Positions 12,857-24,500 of a stretch of 64,000 nt of DNA are shown one piece after another (position 1 is the stretch's first letter; each line of letters starts with the position of its first letter). The notes below the pieces were generated by a model. It saw only the letters and a program-made list of their open reading frames with translations. It was not told the DNA's origin and did no database searches. This DNA is from Phoenix dactylifera (Eukaryota > Streptophyta > Magnoliopsida > Arecales > Arecaceae), in contig NW_024067740.1 of the NCBI RefSeq assembly GCF_009389715.1, forward strand, positions 496,001 to 560,000. The letters are read 5' to 3'. The translations under genes were made by a program, and so were the position numbers.

Positions 12857-13534
12857 ATGGCAGAGGAAGAGGATGATATCTCTGCCCTACTTTCTGAACC
12901 CAATGGATCTGATGAGGTGGTTGAGCTCTCCGATGCCATCTCTACTGTGCTTTCTCTATCCACTAAATCTGATGAGAAGGCAGAGGAGCTCTCGCCGGAG
13001 GAGGCTGCCTGGGTGGACTCCTGCCTGGTGGCCAATCCGGAGCTCTCAGATGATGAATGGACAGAACTGAGAGATGCGCTGCTGGACACCCTAAGTGCCT
13101 ATCCGACATCTTATGAAACCCTCTCTACTGCCAATGTCAATGGAACACTGGACGAGCTCAAAGAGAGCAACGACGAATGCGCTTACACAGGCGAGGAGGC
13201 AGAACCAGCACTAATTCATGTCGAAGGGCATCGCTTGTCTGAAGATGACACGCAGAGAGATGGAGCTGCGGATGTGGAAGCCTCGGTGGTGGATATTCAA
13301 GAGGATATCGAGTCTCGTGAGAATATTTTCAAGGTCTGGGATCTTGCGACGCCATCTCCAGACGAGGAGGATGATGACGAGCTCATCAAACAGCTGAAGC
13401 AACTTCTTGCAGGGAGCGGCCTGCAGGATCTGTCGCAGCCTCTGGATGATCCCAGCACAGCTCTGAGCCAAGAAAAGGTTGACGAACTTGTTGCGGGGAT
13501 GGATGATCTGTCGCTTGAAACATGCAAGGATTGA
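12857..13534 (+). CDS. Acidic uncharacterised plant protein, 225 residues
   Basis: A single uninterrupted coding exon with ATG at 12857 and TGA at 13532-13534. The protein is strongly acidic, with D/E clusters throughout. The segment around residues 45-70 (ELSPEEAAWVDSCL followed by PELSDDEW) looks like a compact conserved helical block. A second block lies near the C terminus (DDELIKQLKQLL, about residues 172-183, and VDELVAGMDDLSL at the end). There is no signal peptide, membrane span or known catalytic motif. Codon use is balanced and the frame is much longer than the other plus-strand frames nearby. An AG acceptor just before the start supports an intron-containing leader. I do not recognise a function. 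It may be a small regulatory or adaptor protein, which is inference only. Confidence 0.8.
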   Translation: MAEEEDDISALLSEPNGSDEVVELSDAISTVLSLSTKSDEKAEELSPEEAAWVDSCLVANPELSDDEWTELRDALLDTLSAYPTSYETLSTANVNGTLDELKESNDECAYTGEEAEPALIHVEGHRLSEDDTQRDGAADVEASVVDIQEDIESRENIFKVWDLATPSPDEEDDDELIKQLKQLLAGSGLQDLSQPLDDPSTALSQEKVDELVAGMDDLSLETCKD

Positions 13535-15230
13535 AGCGATGAGGTCTTGCTGGACCTCCACCCGTGTCTTAAAATGGGTGCAGATTTGGTAGATTTGTTT
13601 TCAAGCATCTTGTTAGTAGAGTTGGCGTCTTGATTTCTTCAGTCTTGCTTGTATATGCCCTCGTCCACTTGATCTCTTCGTGAAACCTTGATTGAATCTC
13701 TAGGCATGGCGGATATTAATTTGCATTCATGTCCCCTTCTGTGGGCAAGCAATTTCACTGGCATATTCTTCTTCAAAGGCCCACATGAGAGTATTATGCT
13801 TTGCATCTATGCCGCTGCAATCAAAGTTGAGCTCCACGCCAATTTGTAGGACTATTGAATCTATGCTTGATTGCTCCATATATAGTTTCTCGAACTGCAT
13901 TTTCTAAACGAACAAGCGCCAATCCGAATTGGTCCTATAACAGGTCTGCTATTACATAATTTCGCCTATACTATCAGAGTTCAGTGAGCTGCATGCTTGC
14001 GCATCACAACGATGTGTCTAGCAACCAAGGATGAAACCTCTAGGGTTCTATTTTGGGCAGGCTGACATGCTCGCTCCCATAAGAGCAGATGAACTTGTCT
14101 TAGAGTAATTATAGGAGCCTCAAATGCAGTCAAGTCTCTAGCTGACACCCTTAGGGATGATGGAATTTGTCATCAGATAAATATATAGGGTAGATTGGAC
14201 TTGATGAGAGCGACTCAGCAACAAAAAAAAGGTTCACTTGTCATAGTTGCAGAAGGTTGCCATTTAGACTCATCTGCGAAATTTCTTTATGAAGACAATT
14301 TTTTCCCTGAAGAAAGGAGGACACTAGTGTTGCAGTATCTAGTTTGTATGTTAAGCATGTGCATTGATTTTATACCTCCATGAAGATTACAATCTAGAAA
14401 ACTCTTCAAAAGAATGAAAAAAGTTGAGTTTTCGCCAAAAGAAATGGTGAATTTGAACACTGAGATGAGCTTTGGAAACTATATTTATGAGCATAAACAT
14501 TAACTAATAATTGCAAAGCATTAGAAGGATAGATCTGGCAAGGCTCTAAGCATATAAAAGCAAGAGGATGCTATTTAGAAGACGCAACCAAGACATTTCA
14601 AGATGCAAAATGTATGAAGGATAATTAACGTACCATTTTGGTCTTTGGACTTTGCAACAACAGATCAACATCTGTTTGACCAGGTAATCTATATATCAAT
14701 GCGGAAATTGCTACAACATTAATTGCCCTTGATTGCATCAAGGAATATGATCCAAAAGAAAAAAAAAAAACCTAAATCGCATGAAGATCTCCTCTATTGT
14801 GCACATCAACATTAGATGTAGATTCTCTTGATATTTTAAAATATGGTAGATTCAGAGTGCTTTGAAATCAATCCATATATCAGAGATGCTGAAGATAAGG
14901 CAGAGTTCGAGGGCATGCCGGAGTCAAACTAGTCCCAAATACCCAATGTTTCAACAGTTGTTAGTTTGTGCGATAGAAATTCTGCCATGAGGCTTTTTTC
15001 TTGATTTGACGAGAAAGAAGAGGAATACAAGCGGCGATGCCCGTCTTCATGTTCAAGAGAAGCTATAGCCTATATGAGATGATTAGATGCTAAAATGCTA
15101 AAGAGCTGGAAAGGAATGCAAGTGATCACGAGGGGCAAAGATCAGTTCTTTAATCTTGAATAAAAGCAAAGACCGGTGTTTCATGACATTGTTTTGTCTC
15201 AAATGGTCTTTGTAGTATGGATATAAAATT
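13535..15230. other. Intergenic region after the acidic-protein gene
   Basis: The first part is probably the 3' untranslated region of the acidic-protein gene (to about 13700). The remainder is unrecognised sequence, perhaps old retrotransposon remnants. The short plus frame at 14195-14383 shows no domain and is not supported as a gene. Confidence 0.5.
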
Positions 15231-15410
15231 TTTATTTCGATTTGTATACAATTATAATTTTGTATGCATCGGGGGGCGTATGCGAAAAAGGTGTATTATT
15301 ATTTTTATTGAATACGAGAGGGGAATAGATTTTTATTTCGGTTTATATATAATTATAATTTTGTATACGTCAGGGAGCTTATGTGAAAAAGTGTATTATT
15401 ATTTTTGTGC
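15231..15410 (+). repeat. Tandem duplication in the promoter of the SPOT1-like gene
   Basis: A block starting TTTATTTCGATTTGTATACA at 15231 recurs at 15332 with about 80 percent matching by eye (shared core AATTATAATTTTGTAT and GTGTATTATTATTTTT). The offset is 101 bases. The pair ends about 145 bases before the start codon, so it probably covers the core promoter. Confidence 0.75.
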
Positions 15411-15554
15411 AACGGGGACTCGCTGCGAGTTATTCCCGCAGCAGCGGGCAGCGGCCCCGGGTCTTCTCTTATTACCAAACCCACCACTCCACACGGAGTC
15501 GTCCGCTACCATCCCCTCCGTGCTGCGGGTTTCTAAAATCTCTCTCCGCCGGCG

Positions 15555-18500
15555 ATGGCTCTCGCGATAAATCCCTCCTCCATAACCTACCGGAGCTCGC
15601 TTGGCCGTGCCTTCTCCTCCTCCTCCTCCCCCAAATCCACCCCTCTCGTGATCGGCGGCTTCTTGATCCTCCTCCTGGTAAGCGTTCCATCTCTACCCTA
15701 CCCCACCCCACCCCGATCTTCTTTACCGCCTCCAGCCTTTCGTCTGAAATCCTTCTGTATCACGTCCGCTTCGGGGGAAAAAAAAAAGAAAACAGAATTG
15801 GAGTCTTTACTCGGGATGTTTCTTTCTTTCTTTGTTCCCCGCGGTCAAGAACGATGAAGATTAGGTTCCGTCTGGGGTAATCGCCCCGGTAGTTTGAGAT
15901 TTTGTCGTAATCGCTACTACTCCATATATGCGCGCTTGTTATGCGAAGCGTTAGACTGTTTGTCCTCATTGATGTTGTTCAGTTCCTAACAATCGCGGCG
16001 GAGGTGGATGCGGCGGAGGTGGGGATTCGCAAAAGTGGGAAATCGTCGGTCTTTTCGTTGTTCAACCTTAAAGGGAAGAGTAAATTCTGGAGCGAAGATG
16101 TGATTCGTGGTGGTAAGATGCTGTACATCTTCTCCCTTTCATCAAAGAACAAAACGAGGGAAGATCCTTTTTTTGATAAACAGAGAAGGCATGCTTTAGA
16201 TCCTCATATTCTTCTGTCTTACTCTCGAAAAACCCTGGCCCCCACAAAACTCTGACATGACATGAAAACAGTTTTTTTTTTTCCTGAGAAATCGCAAGAT
16301 TACGCTCCTCCTGAAGTAGTATCTTGCCCCTTTTAGTTGAACAGTTAATCATGTTGTTTCTGCTGGATGACATGCTATAACGTTTTCAGATTTTGATGAT
16401 TTGGAAAGTTCAGTATCTTCTGACTTGGCGAAAATGGCCGTGTTCAACTACACAAAGGCAGGTAATTACTTCCCATAGTGTGTCAAGGTTTACTTATTCT
16501 GAAGTATCGGATGATGTGCATGCATGCCAAGTTTGCAAAGATTCAATTTTGTTTTTTCTCCCCTTTTGAATGGCATCAAGAACATATAAGAATTGAAGTG
16601 CGAGAGTCAAAACTATATAGCTCATAAGAAACAAGTATCATAATGGAACGCCTGCTCATAACTAAAATTTGTCGGGTTTCAGAAGCAACCCCACCTCACT
16701 CCCCCTTCAAAGCTACCATCACCATACTCCACCCATGTTCTTCTCGGAAATGGAGTCTCACTCTTCAGTTTATTCCTGAAGATTGTATTGCTTCCTTTCT
16801 TCTGCACCTTCCGCTACACCACATTTGGTCTCAGTTCCCTTTCATCTCGTCATCTCTTCACATTTACCACAGACAGCACTTCATAATTTGTTCCAATGAC
16901 ATCACATGCAGAAACTATTTCCAGGATAAACTTTAGAATGACCCTTTAAACAGTCAAGCATAGCGCAAAATTCTTCATTATAAAATTTAAGTAGAATAAC
17001 TAGATATTTCTTGGAATCTGATCACGAATTCCATTTTGTTGGAAATTCTATGTTTTTGGTCAAAGTATTAATCATTTAAGTACTTCAAATGCTGATCAGT
17101 GGTCATAGCGCCGGGAAGGCATTTATGGAAAAAAGTGAACATAAGACATTCTTTCACCTGAATCTTATAATCAAGCCTTGGGAATTGCAATTATAACCAT
17201 AGTGGTAAAGGAGGTTAAGAAATGTTTGATAGGACGTATGGGTACAATGATAGCCTATAGGTCGTGGACAAAATGGTCTCCATTAGGACCATAAAAATAG
17301 CGAAATAGAATCAATCTACGTTCTACAATTCAAAATAAAAACTTAATTAAATTTGATTCATATAAAAAAGAAAAAGACCAATTCATTCATTACATGAAAC
17401 AAAATTACTATGCAGTGGTGGTGGACTCATTGATGAGTCAAAAAGAAAAATTTAAAAAACACTATAGATATGATATTTTATCACATAACTGTATGAATTA
17501 TGGGAATAGGAAGGACTCATATATTTATGCATGAACATTACAAGTAAAAGGAGACCAAGAAATTCCATACATTCTATACACTGAAACCCGAATCATTTTA
17601 TGTATTGTTAAGTATGGCTATTAATAATTATCTAGAAATGGAATTATTGCTATACATAAAAAAATGGATAGTTATTTGTTGAATATATAGAAGGGCATTT
17701 ACTTTTCACTTTTTAGCAGGGGGACATTGCACTCATGAGATGGTCTATAGGTTGGTCATCATCATTGAGTGATCACATCAAATATCATATAAGTGATGTG
17801 AGAAGTCTGGAGTTTTCTTTAAAAAATGAGATTCAAATGCTCCCTTGATTTTTTGTCAATGAATGATTAGGTTAAATGTCATAATATAAGTGGTGTGAGA
17901 AGTATGAACTTCGATTGAAAGGGCAAGTTTGTATTTGGTGGAAGATGGGTGAAGATTGACACCAAAGTAATGGTGAAAACTGTTCAGTTTTGAGATGCAA
18001 TGAAGTATAAGTTACAGTGAAAACACCTTCCATGCTCCACAACATATGAGCAAATGTTAACTAAATTAAGCCAATTTCTTAGCGACAGTTAATACACTGA
18101 ATGTGGAAAGTGTTGTAGATGATGATGATGATCAAATTTGACCAACACGCTATTTCACCATGGTCGTTAGCCCAAAATTTATTTTAAGTTGGTTCAGTCA
18201 GACTATTGTGGATCAAAATTACTTAGGAACTTCAGTTTTATTTTTTCAATTGAGGAATCTGACTTCAAGGAAGCATGAAAACAGCAGAATGGAGAGAAGC
18301 GAGGATAAAAAGAAAGGGAGAGGGAATATGGTAGCAAGATATGATGTTTATGTGGATCTGGGTCCACATCATTATGATGATATGTTTAATTATAAACCAG
18401 ATGCTAGATATTCTAACTAGTGTTTGAAACTTAATGAATGTCGATACCAAGCTGTCTTGTATGTTCAAATCTGTAACCACCATCACCATTTGTTCATATT

Positions 18501-21500
18501 TTTATATTGTACTCTGTATGCAGACCAGAACTTACACACTGATCTATATCTCCAGCTAAATTTGCATCAATTATGTGCTTTATATTCACATCCAAACATG
18601 TATGATTTTAAAACTGGATTGAATTAAGCAATTCTATTTATACCCTACTTGTGCATCGAACTTGAGAAATATCATTTACCCCTGAATTAGGTGATAACTT
18701 TCTTATTGGTCTATTGACAATTGTAAGATGAGATATTCTGTCTTATCTTCAGCATCGATCTCCTTTTCTAATGTTGTCTGACCTCTGATCCTGTCACTTG
18801 ATAAAAGAAAAAGAAAAGGACTGTGTGCTAAAAAAGTGGAAGGCATGTGTGCCTTACACCAGAGAGGTGCATAAACTGGTTCACTGTTTTCCAGGACTTG
18901 TTATGCATGCTAGGTGGTAGATAGATATGATCAGTTACCATAGTTTACACTCTGATTTGGATTTTTGTTATACTGCAAACATCCATAGAAACTGCTTTAT
19001 GTTGGACTGCTTATATTTCATAGACAAAGTTTCATTGTAGAATCTCTTTTATATGACATGGCGATTGCATTTAGAGAAAACTAGTATCGCCATTTTGGTT
19101 CAGAACCAAAGTTTTGTGATCTGTGCTTATGTTTTATTTTCTCTGGTAATATGTCCAGGTAATATTGCAAATTATTTGAAGGTTTCAGAGGTTGATTCTA
19201 TATATCTCCCTGTCCCAGTGAACTTCATCTTCATAGGATTTGAAGGAAAAGGGAACCATGGTACATGTATTTTGTCTATTTATATGTACTGATATCAAAT
19301 GGATGTTTTTTTCCAATTTTTTATGTATATGATGACTGTTCTTAGAGTTTAAGCTGGGATCTGAGGAACTTGAGCGGTGGTTCACCAAGATTGACCACAT
19401 TTTTGAACATACACGAGTCCCTCCAATTGGGGAGGTTCTTACACCATTTTACAAGATCAGCATTGAGAAAGTTCAACGCCATCATCTTCCTCTCATCGGT
19501 CACATAAACTACAAGTGATTATTCTTTGACCTCTCGCTCTTCAGTTGCAGAATACCATGGCTTATTCAGTTATTTGATATCAAGAATTTTCATTCCGTTT
19601 TTTTTTTTTGGGCCTCTTGGTCAGTTATCAGGCAGATAGTTGCCCTTTTCTAAATTTATTATGGTGTTCCATTGTGAATGCAGCTTTTCTGTGCATGCTA
19701 TACATATGGGAGAAAAAGTTACTTCTGTTTTCGAGTATGCCATAAAAGCTCTATCGCGTAAAGAAGATATTTCAGATTCCAGGTAATGTATGTAAATATA
19801 AATTTGAACATGGGTGGCCTGCATTTCTGAATTTCATCTGTCTAGTAATTTGACCAAGTCTGAACATGCATTCATATTTGCTATAGAACTTGTTGATGCC
19901 ATATGGCAATAATTCATTAATACGGGCACAAATAATTTGGACCAAGTGACAATAACTTCGCATGCTCACGCACGTGGGGGGGGGGGGGGGGGGGAGTGGT
20001 ATTAGTATCCATATATGACTTAAATATAGACTTAATCCTGTATTCATGATGTGATCACATCGGTCCTTCAAATTCTTCTTGATTTGATCATGTGCACTGC
20101 ATATGCTAGGTATTAGCACAAATAGCCTGAGGTGATTAGAACACTGGAGTATCCTGACTTCCTACAAGAAATGTTTTAGATATTATACCTTACTTCACTG
20201 TGCATCTAAATGATGACTCTATGTGCTGTTAATACTTTGATACCATTAGTTTTAAAATCTTATATAATGATCTGGATATCAAAATTCAGATCAAAGTGAT
20301 GCTGAGCTACCTGTATCTTGTCCTTGGATCAGGATCTATTAGGATCATGTGACTTACAGCTGTATTATGGATTACACAATCTCTTAGATCATAAGATAAG
20401 ACCTGATCATGTCACGGACATATTAAATCACAAGGAAGTCTGCTCTTTTTGTTATTTATTTGACTTATATTACTTGCTTCACCAACATGACTTCAGCATG
20501 TAAGTTAGCAAGCTTGTTTGATATTTTTTACTTCTAAGAACTAAAGAGAGATTTTGGAATTCATGAGTTAAAAGCAAGAGGCAAGTTTACAACCATGTGT
20601 TAAATCTTTTTCTTTTTTTCTGTTGTTTCATGAATATTCCACCTAAAAGGATAATTGATTTGATAGGTAATATAGTGTTATAATAAATAATTGGACATGA
20701 TATTGCTACAGTAGATATGCCTTATATGGGCTTATGATTGGTGGAAACTAGACTTCGTATAAGTATGAACTATTTTTTTTTATAATTGACTCATTTTTCT
20801 TAAGTTTCACATTTCTTTTATGCTTTCAATTTCTTAATCACTTTTAATTTAGGATTTGCAATTTGATCTGTGATCTGATCCAATCTAACCCATCTACAGT
20901 TTACAAGTCAGTGCCAAACAACTTTGCTTGGCAAATTCATGTGACTCCAAATTTTGGCTGAAAGTTGATTCTCTGGATGCCATGGCATTTGTGGATCTCA
21001 AATTTTTAGTTAGTGCAAATCTGTTTTTTTGCTGCTGTCATGGTTAATCATTGATGCTTTGAGGTTTGCATACATATGAACTTCTGATATTGATGTATGA
21101 AGTTCTGATATCAATGTCATAATTTGCCTGTGTATGTATATTATTTTTATCCTCTCATTGCATTTTGTATGCTTGATGCCTATGTGCAACACTCTTCAGT
21201 TCTTTTAGTGCAACTTTGGAGCTCTGCTAAACTTCTTTGTTTCACAAAATTCAGGTTGTAGATCATGATTTGCTGGTTTATGGTTGCACCTAATTCTTCA
21301 TTTATCCATTTTCTTTTTCTCTCTTGTTTCCCCTCAGGGAGGATGAAGAAGTTCTTTGGCAAGTTGACATCGATAGGATGGAGTATCTTTTTTCAACTCT
21401 CATTGAATACCTTAAGATTGAGGATGCGTACAACATTTTTGTTCTCAATCCAAAGCATAATGATAAAAGGGTTCACTATGGTTATCGGTGAGTGTTTGTA

Positions 21501-24500
21501 AGGCATTTTCTATTTATTTGTTTATTAGGTGATGCACGTTGTCATGCTGTATTTAACTGTTGTAAGGTTCTATTGAAACAGACATCCCTCTGCAATAAGG
21601 TATCAACTCGTAGTCATTAGTTGCGGCACAGCCTGCAACAAGACTTGAAAATGAAATATCTTCTTCATAATGTCTCTGTAACTTTTGGCGAAGACAGGAA
21701 TTGCCTGTCTGTAGTTCAAACATAAAGCTTGACTCCTTGGAGAATTGACAGGCCCTAGTCATCTATATAGCATACCTTCTCTTCAGTTGATTTGTATCTG
21801 AATGTTGTGATTGGGAATTTCTTATTCTTATGTTACAAAGTCTACATCAAAGCTTATGTTGTTTCTGACCTACACATTGATGTACACTGCATTCATCATT
21901 GATGTACGCTGCATTCATTATCTGAAATTGAAAGTGCTTTTGCACTTAACATGGTCTTCCTATTCTCTAATCAAGTGAGCGCTCGGATGAAATTGTTAGG
22001 AACTTCCATGGAGTTAAAGCTCCTTGTAGAATCTAATGATCTTAATAATGGTATCTTAAAGCTTCTAATTTCATGTGAATCAATGAAGAGAAGTTTGGTT
22101 ACGATATTTTGTTCTCTTCACATTATTTTTAGTCAAGGTCTCCAACAATTAGGCAGACAATCTTGTGGGCCTTTTAAAGTAGTAGTGTCAGTTGGGCAGA
22201 AATAATTCTAGAGTTTCTTTTTTGTTTTCAAGAAATGCTACAAACTGATTAAACTAAAAAAACTGTTAGAGCAATTTGAAAATATTTAATTTTTAGGTAC
22301 AATGACTTCCTGATTTTGTTATGCATATTATTTTCTTATTCCCATTATGTCGAAAATCATTTGGAGCAAGGTTTGCCAAATTGGTACCGGAGGACGTACC
22401 GGCTGGAGAGTTGTTGCCGACATAGGGAGAGCTAGAGAGGGAGGGGAGAGGGACAAAAGGAAAGAGGAAAGAGGAAGAGAGAGAGGGGATTAAAGAAAGA
22501 AAGGAGGAAGAAGAAAATGCCTGACCTTGAGAGCTAGTTCATGAACTCTGAAGTAAGAAGTGGAGCAATGGCAGCGCTAAAGAGCAAAAGAAGGGGAAGA
22601 GGGAGGGGGGAGAGAGAGAAAGAGAGGGAGACGATGGGAGGGAGGGATCTGCCGGAACATGGGCGGGGGGATGAAAGCAAGCGGGCCATGGGTGGTTTAA
22701 TAGCCGAATCGGCCCCATCTCATTTTAATAGCGTGAATTGTGCCGATCCTTGACCAGTCTGGTTTGGCATGCCCCGAACTGGCTGGTTCAACACATTTTG
22801 GCAAGCCATAGTTTGGAGTGAATTGTTTTTGAATTTCTTGCTTATTTTGGAATTTGGTTATGAAGAATAGGTTTCTTCTTGAAAAGGATCCTTGCAGAGG
22901 TAGCATTTTCTTTGCCTTGTGGTGGTTGTCATCTGTGTTGCCGAGGGTAAGGAGAAGTAATGTAGTAGCATGTGCAACACAAATTTATATTTACCCAAGC
23001 AATTCAAGATATAGGAGGTCAGTCAGAAATATAAGGATCGATGCAAATGGAGACTAGCATTAGTTATCTCATGCAGGAAATATAGATCCTTTATCTTTCT
23101 TTTTATTTAATACCTTTTAATAGATTCATAGGATCTCGATACCCGAGGTATTGACATAGGTAAGAGGATTGTTTTCCAAACTAGAATGTACCACCTCATA
23201 CCAGGCGTACCGGTAGTAAATTGATACTCAGTATGGGGGGATATTATGTGTTGGTACCATGAACTACCTATACGAACACTGTACCAAATTGTGCCCGGTA
23301 TGGGTACCAAAACTATTGTTGCAAACCTTGGGCAAGAGGCTATATCTGATTTTTTCTCAATTTTTTTCTGATCTTTTGTATTGGTTTTTGTATGCATTAA
23401 TCTATATCTCCTTTCATGATCTTCAAATCTTATTAGGCAAGTTTTATTTTTTACCACTAGATTTTCTTTTGTTACTTTTCTGCTTTGATAGCTCATTCTT
23501 TTCCTGATTATCTGTCGATAATTCTATCTGTCAATAATGCAATGTCTAACTTTATATAACTTGAAGAGTCCTTTTGCTTTTTTACAGGAGAGGCTTGTCT
23601 GAGTCAGAGATCAGCTTTCTCAGGGAGGTACCACATTGTATTTTTAACTTCTTACATAGGCTCCAAGTATTGATAGTTCCTGATGAGTAGACTCGCCGAT
23701 TCTTTTTGAGATATGCAGAACATGTGAATATTATATTTTTAGGACATTAGTGTTGACAATTTTTGCTCAATAGATTGGCATTGTTTTTTTAATGTATACA
23801 GAAAATATGAATTTTCACTCACTTATATACCACACTACCTGTGACAATTATTGTGTGCATCTCTTGTACGTTGATGACTGGCATTCTGTCTTCATCATAA
23901 TATCTGCTACATGAACAGAACAATAACCACATATGAAAGTAGAAAACATACATCAAAGTACTCGATCAAGTTTAATTATATCTTATCCTGCTCGCCATCA
24001 GGCTAATAGTTTGCTGCAACAATTTGTTAAATGGCTATAGATCTTGTTTTCCTTCATTTTTTTAGAAATATTTATCATATGGTTTGAATTTTGAACTGTT
24101 ATAATTTCTGAGCTGACCTCGCTGTTTCTTGGAATCATGAGTCTCTATGTACCAAGAAGTTTTGAAAGCTTCAAGAACAAAATAGTGTAGGTTTGAGTTG
24201 CCATATCCCTGCTTTTTAGCTAGCAAATAAAGATGCTCCTCTAAGAGCTAAATTAAGTACTCATAATTGAGAGCAATATAGAGAAATACGAGAAGTGGCA
24301 AGCTTGCCAATTGATAGTACATGAGAATGTAAGCTTGAATACTTTCTAGTTCCCACTACATAGCTTTGCTGTTCTTTTGGTGAATCTCGGGTCTTTTAAA
24401 GAACTAAGAGCAAGAAAGAAGAGATGAACATGAAGGAGCAAAGGAGCAGGGGAGAGGGAGAAATGAAGGTTTTAAGTTATGGCTAAGGCCACACCAAAAT

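Noticed and set aside
14195-14383. Plus-strand 62-codon frame
   Set aside because: No domain, no splice context and no sign of conservation.
18160-18420. 86-codon frame in intron 3 of the SPOT1-like gene
   Set aside because: It does not join in phase with neighbouring exons and breaks the conserved exon 3 to exon 4 junction.
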